Shown piece after piece: positions 24,000-34,700 of a DNA stretch of 64,000 nt. The notes under the pieces are model-generated. The model searched no databases, had not been told where the DNA came from, and saw only the letters and a list, made by a program, of their open reading frames with translations. This stretch comes from Gnetum montanum (Eukaryota; Streptophyta; Gnetopsida; Gnetales; Gnetaceae): NCBI GenBank assembly GCA_015680685.1, contig MNCI01008581.1, positions 385,728-449,727 on the forward strand, given 5' to 3'. Position numbers and translations under genes: made by a program. Every line of letters begins with the position of its first letter. Position 1 is the first letter of the stretch.

Positions 24000-24715
24000 T
24001 CTTGAACTCATTAGGACTAATATTAGGATATGTCATCATCACATCTATACTAATCCTTCCATCAAGCCAAAGAGGTAGCTACATCGGTGGCTAAACCCCA
24101 AATTGAAGTAGATCATCAAAAAGAAAATTGAACAACTCCTCAAGATTGGGGTTCATCTATCCAATTACAAATAGCGAGTGGGTTAGTCCACTTGTGATTG
24201 TGCCAAAGAAAGGTGGTAAGTGGAGGATGTGTATTGATTTTAGGCTATTGAACATGGCGAACTACAATGATCATTTTCCATTGTCATTTGTGGACAAGGT
24301 GTTGGACACTATTTTTGGGCATTATTTCTATAGCTTTCTAGATGGTTACAGTGGCTATAACCAAATTCAAATAGCATCAAATGATCAAGCCAAAACTACA
24401 TTCACAAATCCTTGAAGAACTTTTGCATATCGAAAGATGCCATTTGGTTTGTGCAATACCCCTACAACCTTCCAACGCCTTATTAACATTTTTCAGCAGC
24501 ACATTAATAGCAAGGTGGAAGTCTTCATGGATGACTTCTCCATCTACAATGCTACATTTGAGCAGGCCCTAGACCCCCTTGAGCAAGTTAAAAAATGCAA
24601 GAAACCAATCTTTGGCTCAATTGGAAAAAGAGCCATCTCATGGTCCAGAAGGGCATTGTGCTATGGCATAGAATTTCTCAAGTAGGGATTGAGGTGGATT
24701 TTGAAAAGATTAGGG
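24000..24715 (+). pseudogene. B reverse transcriptase
   Basis: Clear Ty3/Gypsy RT, Athila-like: IYPITNSEWVSPLVIVPKKG (from about 24148), WRMCIDFRLLN (24221), FYSFLDGYSGYNQIQIA (24328-24375), TFAYRKMPFGLCNTPTTFQR (24420-24480) and catalytic FMDD (24523-24534). RT copies the element RNA to DNA. A stop after TFTNP and a frame change after about 24590 break it, although the YxDD-type box is preserved. It is the only RT domain of the LTR elements in the window; the A and D families lack one. Confidence 0.85.
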
Positions 24716-25260
24716 TCATATAAGGAGCATCCCATTAGTTAAAAATTGCTATAGATGTTTGGTCATTCCTTGGACACATTGGTTACTACCAATGATTCAT
24801 AAAGAATTTCTCTACAATCACCAAACCATTAGTTAAGCTCTGTTCATATGAACTGAGGAATGTGAAAAGACATTCCAGCAACTCAAAGAGAAGCTCGTAG
24901 AAAATCCAATTCTATAAGCACTTGATTAATCCTGTCCATTTCACATCATGATGGATGCATCAAACTATGTCTTTAAAGCTATGCTTACATAGTTGGACAA
25001 TCAGAAACATCCTTATTACATTCACTGTGCAAGTTGAAGCATTGTGGGTGCATAGCTTAACTACACCACAATGGAGAAAGAGCTGATGGCAGTGGTGTAT
25101 GCCTTGAAAAAATTTAGGCACTATGTGTTTGGATACAAGATGTTTGTGCATACTAATCATAGTGCCATTTGCTTCCTCATGAACAAGCCTTTGGTGAGCC
25201 CCTATGTCATACGATGGCTAGTGATCTTATAGGAGTTTGATATTACAAGGGTACGAAAAA
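24716..25260 (+). pseudogene. B RNase H domain
   Basis: Reads GHIGYYQ (24776), then HIMMDASNYVFKAML (24944-24990), NYTTMEKELMAVVYALKKFR (25060-25120), and YKMFVHTNHSAICFLMN (25135-25186). The third catalytic Asp of the usual TDH motif is Asn here (codon AAT at 25155-25157). Together with stops this means the nuclease is dead. It lies directly after RT as in all Gypsy elements. Confidence 0.75.
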
Positions 25261-25640
25261 TGCAATCATTGATTACTTGTCTTGGTTATGATTAGATAAA
25301 GAAGAGGAGAAGAGCCCACTCTTTGATCAATTTCCTAATGAAATCCTCTTTGCTGGTGTAATAAATGAACAAGTGTTTTTTGAACTAAACTAGTATGATG
25401 ACATCCTCACTTATCTTCTTACTTAGGTGATGCCACAAGACTTGGATCATAGGAAGAAATAGTAGTTTCTTCATTAGGCCAAACAGTTCATGAAGATCAA
25501 CAGATATCTTTACAAAGTGTGCACTGATGGCCTAGTTCGTTGGTGTGTCCTTGATGTGAATAATTCTTATTTTCTAATAAAAGTGCTTTGTTACCAATAG
25601 GACATAGTGATGCTGTAGTTGTTTAATAATGGTGGTTTGT
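25261..25640 (+). pseudogene. B integrase N-terminal stub
   Basis: EEEKSPLFDQFPNEILFAGV (25300-25360) and YLYKVCTDGLVRWCVLD (25505-25556) correspond to the linker and the segment just before the HHCC zinc finger of Athila-type integrases. The sequence then passes into the non-coding spacer shared with A1 and A2 (ATTGCTAATGTTTGAT, 25655). The zinc finger and DDE core are absent, so most of integrase is deleted. Confidence 0.55.
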
Positions 25641-26531
25641 ACTTAAATGTTTTCTATTGCTAATGTTTGATCTCTATTTTAGAATTTTGATGATTGATGA
25701 CTAAGGCATGGTTTATTTTTCATGGAATATATAGTGAGTCCATGTCATCCATCCATCCACAAACCCTATGATCTTCTTGGTATTGGAAATATGAGGTCCC
25801 TTTTTCATTAATGAAACTTTAACAAACTTGTGATCTTGGTAGTTTCCAAACTTCGAAAGGATTCAAAGGTTTGAAAAGGATATGACTTTAAGGGGATTCA
25901 ATATTGTCTGTGCCTTTTTACTTACTCAAGTGAATTTGTGTTTTCATGGATTTCTGACCATTCCATTTTGACCAATAACAAGAAGTTAATAAGTCTTTGC
26001 ATGGTGTGGTTCTCATCGAAAAATCCATAAAAACATAAAATCCCAAAAAAATGATAGAAATTCAAAACACACCCCTTAGAAAAAAATAATGGGCTACAAG
26101 CACTAGTTATGGGACTAGAAAGTCATGTTACCCATGCCTAAGGGTCCCTTCTAACTAAGGCCCTTTCTCACTTCCTACTTCTCTTTTCTTCTCCAACAAG
26201 GAATGGTGATTAATGTGTGGAAGCATTTTTGTGTCTTGAGGGGGTGGTCTAGTCTTAGAGTGGTGATGTGAAATCACTAAAAGTGGTTGGTTTTGATCTA
26301 GACTAAGGATGGACTTTATCAAGTTATTTAACCATAAGATTCACAAGGGACTTCATGTGACCATGATTGGAAACTCCATTTCATTCTCTCTCATCCATGA
26401 ATGCTTTTCATAACTCACTTGACTGCTAATTGTCCATGTTTTTGTTTGATGTCTTAGTTTGATGTGTTGAAATTCTTAGGTAGATTATTTTGGATTCGAT
26501 CCTTAACTTTTTATAACAATTAATTAACTGT
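25641..26531 (+). other. B non-coding spacer
   Basis: Collinear with the A1/A2 spacer: CATCCATCCATCC (25746-25758), TGACTTTAAGGGGATTCA (25892-25909), GTCTTTGCATGGTGTGGTTCTC (25992 onward). No gene seen. Confidence 0.6.
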
Positions 26532-26615
26532 GGGGTCCATGGACCCCTTGGGTTGAAGATATGCAAGGGCAAAAAGGGCATGAGCCTGCTATTGAGAGGA
26601 CCCACTTGCATATCT
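26532..26615 (+). ncRNA. potential structured RNA element in B
   Basis: Perfect palindrome GGGGTCCATGGACCCC (26532-26547), then an 11-bp perfect stem AGATATGCAAG (26557-26567) / CTTGCATATCT (26605-26615) around GGCAAAAAGGGCATGAGCCT ... GAGAGGACCCA. The longest stem of the five copies. Confidence 0.7.
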
Positions 26616-26884
26616 CTTGGTTAGATTAGTTAAGTTTATTATCCTTAGGCTTTTCAACAATCAAATATTTCATGCACTCCATCAGTTGCATCTAGTTGTG
26701 CTCTCCTTAATGCATTTCTCCAATAAAATTTCATTCTCCCATTAAACTCTCCAATTTTTTGAATTTCCAAGCCCTCTTCTAGCATTTCATCATGTTCACA
26801 ACTTTTTTGGCTCTCTATGGACCAAAATTTCATGTCAAAAATCCTCATAATTTTTGAAATATTAAAGTGAAAAATTTTCTCCTA

Positions 26885-26985
26885 CAACTTTGTCGATAGG
26901 ACTGTGTATATGCATCCCACCCATCGACAAGACCCCATTGATGGGACCCCATCGATGTAAGGAAAAAAGCCTATAAATACATGTG
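26885..26985 (+). promoter_or_regulatory. U3-like internal promoter candidate upstream of B ORF2
   Basis: GACCCCATTGATGGGACC (26931-26948) is almost the same as the 5' LTR U3 motif GACCCCATCAATGGGACC. It is followed by CCTATAAATAC (TATAAATA at 26972-26979), the same array-then-TATA order as in the LTR. The ORF2 ATG lies about 450 nt downstream. Possibly a second promoter for ORF2; promoter activity is inferred only. Confidence 0.45.
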
Positions 26986-27364
26986 AGCACTAGGAATTTT
27001 TCACATTTGTTCATAAATGAGGAGGAAGTTTTTGAATTTTCCAAATCCCAAAACCTTCCAAGAACCATATCTTCCTAATAGTTTATCTTATTCACTCCAT
27101 TCTTTAACCCTATAACTACCAAGGGTAAGCTCATCATTATGGGGATCACAAACCTTAAGTTTTTGATAGAAAATTTTTCAGAATTTTTCTAGCTTCCACA
27201 AAGGTTTACCAAACAAATTAACATTAAAACATCAATTTATAAGAGTTAAATCTTTCCAACAAGCTTTGGTGACATTTTAAGTGAAAAATCATTAAAATCA
27301 TAAGAAAATAATCAATTTTCCATGGTCCAAACTTAGTCTAAGTGTAACTACCCAATGAGACAAG

Positions 27365-27424
27365 GTATGTAACTGTTATAAGTTACACATTGAATGCTAA
27401 TCATTACTTATGTTGTGACCATAG
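27365..27424 (+). promoter_or_regulatory. intron-like block before B ORF2
   Basis: ACAAG/GTATGTAACTG to GTGACCATAG/ATGGC, 60 nt, with a near-consensus plant donor GTATGT. It matches the blocks in A1, A2 and D. Confidence 0.5.
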
Positions 27425-28425
27425 ATGGCATTAAAAGGAAAGTACACATAGGAAGGAGGACCATCTCAACTAAGGGATAAATAGCCAAGAATAGCCCCAT
27501 GAGTAGGTAGAGATCCATGTAGAGAGACCTCTTTAGGAGGAGCCTGAAGTGGAATTTGTCCAGTAGATTCCTAAAGAAGTGGCTACAATAGAATAGTCTC
27601 ACTAATATGAGGCACCTAAATCTATACTGAACCTTGAGGTTACCTTGATGAAATCTTGCCTCAAGCAGATCATGAAGAAGAGGTCTAGAAATCCATGCTC
27701 CAAGAATTGAACTTTAGCCCTTTCTTGAAGTTTGCATTGCTAGAAGTCGAAAACCAACTACAAAACTCTCCCATGTGGCCCACAATCACTTCCAACAGGG
27801 AGTGGTACATGGAAGAGACATACCTTTTCTAGAATAATTGGTAGGCCTATTCAATGGTTAAGATCAAGGACATTTCAGTGTCCTACTTAATGAAAGTCAT
27901 TTTTGAGACCCTTGGGTTACCAAAAACTGGGGCAAACCTTGCAAAGATCCCAACCCAGGCAAATCCTAACATCAAGAAGGAATGGACACAATGGTGTTAT
28001 GGAGTAGACCACAAGGATTTTAGTGTACTAACCATGATGGAACGTGCATATTTCAAGATTGTAGCCTTCCACCTCAATCCAATAGTGAGGCTAGGTAAGA
28101 CCACAACTTTCTTTGCCCCTACATGTGTTGCTCTAAGTAGTAGTTTCCCAGTCAACCTTCCATAGCTAATCTATCTTGAGATAGAGAAGTGGTTTAAAGA
28201 AAATGAATGTTGAAGGAAGATACTTCTCTTCCCATGTCTCATCCAAAAATTATGCAAGAGAGGAGGCATAACATGCTATACAAATGATGTTGTCCAACAT
28301 GCTCTATTTGCTTCCTGTGCAAAGATGATGAAGGGTAAAGTGCCTACTAAAGTCATCTAAGAAGAGGATTAGCAACCACCAACTCAACCATCCACTCACA
28401 AAACAATGTTGGGGTCTTGCACTAT
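27425..28425 (+). pseudogene. B ORF2, N-terminal part
   Basis: Opens ATGGCATTAAAAGG; the longest open piece is 27854-28165 (MVKIKDISVSYLMKVIFETL..., KEWTQWCYGVDHKDFSV, FAPTCVALSSSFPVNLP), followed by LLFPCLIQKLCKRGGI (about 28220-28265). This pattern resembles the 'putative plant transposon protein' domain associated with Athila elements (recalled). Stops are frequent. It is interrupted at 28425 by A2 and continues at 35706. The minus-strand pseudogene 7015-8530 is a homologue. Confidence 0.55.
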
Positions 28426-29402
28426 TGATGAGATGCGATATTGCATACGTGATATCGTGGTCCGTTGCCAAGTCTATAAATAAGAGGCGGCTCTCCATTG
28501 TTTCATAATCCTAGGCTAGAAGTAGGGAAACTCTAGCAGATTGATCACTCCAGAGATAGAATATTTTCCATGTGCCCATAGTAGGAGTCCTAAAGTGAAC
28601 GGATCTTTATTCAAGCAACATTGTACCTGAATACAAGTTGTGTACGGCAATAAAGACGAACCTCCTGGATAAACCTTGTAGTGCATGGAATAGGATTCTA
28701 TTTAATGTTATTTATTTCTTTCTCTTAGTAATGCAGAATGAGTACGACTTGATTATGAGCATCTAAGGATGTGTACGAATAGTCAAGGAACGGATGCTCA
28801 TCGCAACGTGGAATGAGTATGACTTGATTACGAGCATCTCAGTGTGACTACTTGGTAACCCAGTGGCATATCTAGGATCTATGCTTGGTAATCCCAGTGG
28901 TAGTCGTGTACCAGGATGTGTACGGATAATCAAGGAATCAACTGCTCATTGCAATTAGGCTAGATTAGCTTTCTCAACCATTTCCTCCTAGTTAAGTGTC
29001 TTAGTATGACCACTTCGAGCACGTGCGTTATGCGTGGTGATCCCAGCAACGATTAGCGTTTGGTAACCACGGTTGCATTAGTTCAGGGTGTGTACAGTAA
29101 GTGGGAACGGATGCTGATGCTAGGTAATTTAGACTTAGTTCATTAGTTAGAGTTAGTTAGTTTCTCCAATCCTTCACCTCAATAGCATAGGAGATAAAAC
29201 ATAAAAGATCATAAAAATCATATACCTTGGACTTACTTAACCATACACTGTGACAACCACAAGTAAGTCTGGGAAGACAATGAATGATTAACCCCAAGTG
29301 TTCCATGGGGCGTGTAGGCACTTAGTCTACGGAGTTCGACCAGATCGCGCATGCTACACTCATTTCGTATGGTTGAGTGTAGGGGTACCTCACCACTCAT
29401 CA
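28426..29402 (+). repeat. 5' LTR of A2
   Basis: GATGAGATGCGATATTGCAT start; TATAAATA at 28475-28482; GGCAATAAAGACG near 28648-28660; ends CACCACTCATCA. U3 is shorter than in the 3' LTR (977 against 1005 bp), with fewer GATATC motifs. Confidence 0.85.
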
Positions 29403-29422
29403 TTGGCGCCGTTGCTAGGGAC
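29403..29422 (+). other. A2 primer-binding site (tRNA-Asp type)
   Basis: TTGGCGCCGTTGCTAGGGAC; the first 13 bases are an exact complement of the plant tRNA-Asp 3' end. Confidence 0.8.
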
Positions 29423-29545
29423 TAAGTGTTTGTGCGCTGAATAGAACATAAAGGATATCACTCACATCGTTGGGAGCCTAAACAAACCTTCGGGTTAATT
29501 AAAGAAAAACTTATATAATGGTAAAATTAGCACACCGAAATAACA

Positions 29546-32500
29546 ATGTCTTCTTCTCACAAGAGCAACACATCACCTAGGGATAATACAAAAGACAGTC
29601 GGCAATCAAAAACACATAACCAAAATCAGCCAAGTCCTAAACAATACTGAATAGTCTATACTCATCCCGATGAGTATATTCCAAACTTTATCTTTATCCT
29701 TCATCAAGATGAATAGATGCGCTGGAGAGATCTGCAAGGTAACATTGTGTTACCTCTGAGTCGTGCGGTCTCTAACATGCTCTTCCATGCTTTGGCACAG
29801 ATAGGCATGATAGAGTTATATGCTGAATACGTTTCGGAAGACTTTGACATGAGGGATTATTATCCCACAAAAGCACAACATATGAGGGATGCAAGGCAGG
29901 AGAGCCAACATACACTGTTGAAGGGCAAAGAGGTCCCGTACGTCCTTAGTGAAACTAGAGATGGTGAACCACTTACAACAGGTTCTCTATCAAGAGATGT
30001 TCCCCCTCCTAATGATGGTGAGGAGGCTGGGTATCAGAACCTACGATCAATGATATATAACACTGGTTCTGATGCTCGTGAACACAAGCTATTCACAGAG
30101 GGAACAACAACTCATGATATGGATGGGCACTTAGATCATCATCACGATTGGGGCCGTAGCAGTAGAAGAGAAGGTAGGAAACATCGTCATGATGATGATT
30201 CTCCTTCTTCTTCCCCTTCATCTCATCACTCACCATCTCCTTCCACATCTGGGTACAACCATCATGAAGAGCATAATGGAGAGGATAAAAGTAAGAAAAA
30301 TGAAGGACCTCGACGAGAGATTCGAGAGAGAGGACAAGGGCATGAACGAAGGGAAAGTAGGGAACAACGGAGACATCATAGGAGTCATGAAAGAGATGAT
30401 CATGACAAGACCCTACTTGCAAACCGAAGTATGCTTGATATAACAAAGGCAGTTAGAATTCCCACAAGGCATTTAAAAGATAGTTGGATCAGGCGTTTAG
30501 ACATGAACAACATCCCACAATTTGAAGGGGGATATAATGCAGATCCGCAAAATCATTTACAAGCATTCCACGATGCCTGCGCCTTGCAAAACATTGAGAA
30601 TGAGTGGCAGAAGCTTAAGTTGTTTCCCATGACACTCACCAAGGAAGCAGAGAACTGGTACCATTCCTTAGAACTAGAGACCATCAGGAGGTGGAGTACG
30701 ATGCTAGAAATCTTCAACGATAAGTATCAAACGTACTCCAAAGTGTCCAGTTTGCATAAGCAAATCCAAGGATGGAAGCAGGGTATTCATGAACCCTTGG
30801 ATGCTTCCATCGCCCACTACTACACATTGTTACATCATTGCTCGGGCCATGGATATGCATAGCGGGATCAACTTCGCCACATCGTAGATGGGCTAAGGCA
30901 TGGAACTAGAAGAACCCTTGGGACTTATGCCCAAGGGAGACTATCACAACTTAGAGCCCATGAAGTTCATCGCTTGTTGGAGCAAGTAGCAAAAGAAGAA
31001 GGTGAGCTACAAAAAAGGAAAAGTGTGGAAGAATACAACCATGATCCCTCTCTTCGAAAGAAGGCAGTCAAATTTTGCGATGAAGAGGATGAGCCACCAA
31101 TCGAAGAGTTGATGAACAGAAAGACCTTGCCGCTTCAAAAGCTCATAACAGAAATAGCGGCTAAGGTAGATGACCTATGGAGTTCCTTAGACTCTAAAAT
31201 TAAAACTGTCTTAAAAATTGTAGAAGAGTCTAAGTTAGAATAAAGTAGTGACAAAGGTAAGACAAAGTGGTGAAATGCAAGCCTTGCACATAACAAAAGT
31301 AAGGGGAAAATTACTATCTTTGATGAAGTTGTGGATTCAGACATAGATGATGACGGTGGATGTGAGATCTTCCATTATGATCATCCCAAGGGATGTTGTC
31401 CAATCATCTCACATTTACAAGAGTCTTGGGTGTATGCGCTTAATCCAAGACTCAACCAACGGCAAACACCCCGTAGGTTACCTTATCCCCAAGGTAACCC
31501 AAGGCAGTTCCACCAACCATTAACGTATTATCCAAGTGGAACTCCACCACAACCTATCAGATAGCATCAACAGTGGAAATACCCACAGTCATGGGGGATG
31601 CCATGGCCAAAACATCAGTACCATTACCTATAGCTTGACCCTTATGGATATTATGTGCAGAAGCTGATTTCACCAAGTGACTCTATGAGTCACACAACTC
31701 CCCACTGTCACTACCAAGTTTGGGAGTACTTTAGAAGGACTCCTTCTCCTTCAGGAGACACTCCATACCCACACCATCCTTCAAATCCATCCGCACCTCT
31801 TCCACAAGTAGTTCCCATAACACCTCCTACTCCAACAATGCAAGAGGAACTTCCTACTCAACCGCAGCAACGTCACACTACAAGAGCTGTAAATGTTCAA
31901 CCTGCTACTAGTTCTGACAACTGTAAAAAGAGAAGACCCTTCTTTAGAACCAAAAGCCCAGACAAAATCTCGCAACAACAAGTGTTTGAGCCCATGTACA
32001 GTCCTCCACCATCTAACACTTCAAAGTACCCTTCAGTTCAATAGAGCTTAACGCATATGGTTATGGTAATGCATACCGTAACCGAATGGATCAAGGTAGG
32101 CCACATTCACAAGAAACTAACTAATCCTAGAAGTCCCTTAATCTACCTTCAAGTTGCTGGAAATAAACCACATAGGGCTCTTCTTGACTCAGGTTTCGGA
32201 GTCAACTTAATTTCACAAGAGATGTATCACACCTGGAACCTGCCCCAACTTAAGAAGAGCAACATTCAACTAGAGCTGGCAGACCAGTCCATCACCATTC
32301 CCTTGGGATTGGTGGAGGACATCATTACCACTGTGTGTGGTTGGTCTTACCTGACTAATTTCTTGGTGATTGAAGTCAACAACAACGAAGGTGACTTCCC
32401 AATTATAATGGGAAGGGCATGGCTTAGTACAGTAGACACATGCCTTAGGATCCACGATCTTTCCTTGGAAATCTCTAAGATAAATATTTATGGAAAGATT

Positions 32501-32884
32501 AAGAAGAGGAAAGTTCCACGCATCAGATACAGTGATTCATCAGGTGATGACATGGAGGAAGTGCTTCCATGCAGCAAGTGTGCTCTTGAAAATTTGAAAT
32601 AAAGATGCCTGTATGTAGCAACCACACAACTAGTAGAAAACACCCCATTGTTGACAGCTACTAGAAGGAGCAACCAAATATGCATGGAATGAACTGAGGC
32701 ACTAACCCATGCCAACAACAAAGGCATAGACACATTGGAATATTAGTGTCGCCAACCTCCACCCCTTAATCTAAGATCATCAATTGGGAGAAGTTGGACA
32801 CTTCTTAGAAATTCAAATAGGTGCTCATTATTTTGGATCTATCCCTTTCCACTCAGTCATGGGGGAGATGGCCACCTATGCTAA
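29546..32884 (+). pseudogene. A2 gag-protease fusion ORF with nonsense codons only
   Basis: One frame runs from ATG 29546 to TAA 32882-32884 with no frameshift seen. Nonsense codons in that frame include 29648, 29714, 30860, 31241, 31271, 31562, 31631, 32042 and 32600. Most are TAG or TAA where A1 has CAG or CAA. Parts: YTHPDEYI (29660); an unbroken 381-codon piece 29717-30862 with MIELYAEYVSEDFDMRDYYP, His/Ser-rich part, and LDMNNIPQFEGGYNADPQNH; RLSQLRAHEVHRLLEQVAKE-like coiled segment; knuckle CEIFHYDHPKGCC (second Cys changed to Phe, about 31361-31400); Pro-rich tail; protease with intact DSG (32186-32194) and PIIMGRAWLSTVDTCLRI. Gag and protease are thus encoded as one polyprotein in this family. 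Confidence 0.85.
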
Positions 32885-33878
32885 TCATATGGGGCCCTCC
32901 GTTCTTTTTTAATTTTTTTACACATTTTTATTTTACATGTTTTTGTTTTACACATTTTTGTTTTACAAATTTCTTTAACTTTTCTTGTTTTTGTTTTACA
33001 AATTTCTTTAAATTTTCTTATTTTTTTTTACAACATCATTATGCTTTTTCATTTTGTGTGTGTGTGTGTGTGTGCGTGTATCCACCCTATTAGTTTGTCA
33101 CCCAATAAGTGTTCGGAATGATGGTATGAATTATTTTCATATTGATTGCTAATGTTTGGTTTTTACCTTTAAGTCATAATGTTGATACTAAGGTATGTTT
33201 TTTTTGATATGGCAGGCAATGAGTTCACTCCATCCATCCATCCACAAAGTTCTATGGTCTCTCTTAGCTTGGAAATGTACAGTCCCCTTCTAATAAGAAC
33301 TTTAACGAATCGGTGGCTGGGCATTTCTCAAACTAAGGAAGGACTCAAGGATTGAAACGGGTGTGACTTCAAGGGAACTTGATGCTTTTGTGTTGGCCAT
33401 TCTCTTGGGTGCTTGGATGTTTTCTTTTTGAGTTTTCTCGTTATTCTGATGTTACCCCAATTATTGGAAGCTGAGACAATAAAAATAAAGTCTTTGCATG
33501 GTGTGGTTCTCATGCATAAAAACACAAAACACAAAAAAAAAAAAAACTAAGTGAGAATTCAAAGCACACCCCTTAGATGAAATAAACTTGGGCTACAAGC
33601 ATTGGTTATGGAACCAAAAGTATTCCCTTTAACTAAAGCCCTTCTCACTTCCCATTCTCTCCTTTGTTTCGTCGGAATGGTGGTGACTCTTGGGGAAGGC
33701 ATCCTTGTTATCCAAGTGGATGGTTTAGCTGAATGCATTGATGTGAAGTCACTGGATGTGGTTGGTTTGAGGCCNAGTTGTATCATTAGTGTATATACTT
33801 TGGTAGAGGCATTGTTTTCTTTTTGGTAAATTCTTGCGGTTAAGACTTTAACTCTTGTTCCAAATGACATTCCCAAAG
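32885..33878 (+). other. A2 non-coding spacer
   Basis: T-rich repeat (32915-33025), GT microsatellite (33055-33075), CATCCATCCATCC (33231-33243), poly-A (33535-33546). About 120 bp present in A1 are missing here, exactly at the N at 33775. Confidence 0.7.
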
Positions 33879-33952
33879 CCTACGGACTCTTTGAATGTGG
33901 ATTTGTCAGGGCATTAAGGGCATGAGCCTGGTTTGGGGAGGACCCATTGACA
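33879..33952 (+). ncRNA. potential structured RNA element in A2
   Basis: Hairpin CC(T)ACG...TGTGG (33879-33900), closing stem TGTCAG (33904-33909) / TTGACA (33947-33952, one G-U pair) around GGCATTAAGGGCATGAGCCT ... GGGGAGGACCCA. Confidence 0.65.
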
Positions 33953-34283
33953 TTCCTATTTGGTGCACTAGTTAACTTCTTTTCCCTAACATTTTTGCAA
34001 TTAATTTTATTTTGTTCATTATCATCTTGACATCCATTTCCTTGATGCTATAGTTGTCCCTTTTTATCTATCTTTCTTACTCCTTTCATTTCTCCATTCT
34101 AACGTTACCGGAGGTTCACGATTAGTCATGGGGGTACAGGGCCCGATTTTTTCGATTTTCTCCTAGCCCTAAATTTTTTGATTTTCTTCCAAACCCCTAC
34201 ATCTTCGGTAGTCACCATTAATATATCTCCTGATCCATATCAGCCATACCACAACCTAGCCAATGAACTTACACTGAAGCAAG

Positions 34284-34343
34284 GTATTAACTACATTGAA
34301 ATTCATTTACCCTTGCTAATATAGGATTACGTTGTGTGTGCAG
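34284..34343 (+). promoter_or_regulatory. intron-like block before A2 ORF2 stub
   Basis: GCAAG/GTATTAACTAC to TTGTGTGTGCAG/ATGG, 60 nt. The ATG at 34344 opens only five codons (MAIMQ) before a TAA that is CAA in A1. Confidence 0.5.
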
Positions 34344-34689
34344 ATGGCGATCATGCAATAACGGACCGGATCTAGAGGGAAAACGTGGAATGGAGTAGTG
34401 CTACAGCAGCTATGCAAGGAGCAAGATCGATGGTGCGCTTACTGATGGACGAAAGGCGCAATCTTGACATTGGAAGCAACAACACTTCTTTCTCTCTCTC
34501 TTTCTCAGCTACCAACTAAGGCCTGATGTCAATGTAATAAGGTGTTCACCATTTTTTTCATAAACACCAGTTTTGTCAAGTCTTGTAATGATGATCCATT
34601 CACATGTCATCCCATTAGTTCCATTCCCCTGAATAATTCCATACCTTCCTAATATTTTGTAAGGAACTTGAGGATGATTTTTCATTCAG

Positions 34690-34700
34690 ACATGGGGGTA
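34690..34700 (+). other. A2 polypurine tract
   Basis: ACATGGGGGTA directly before the 3' LTR, preceded by TTTTTCATTCAG. Confidence 0.7.
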
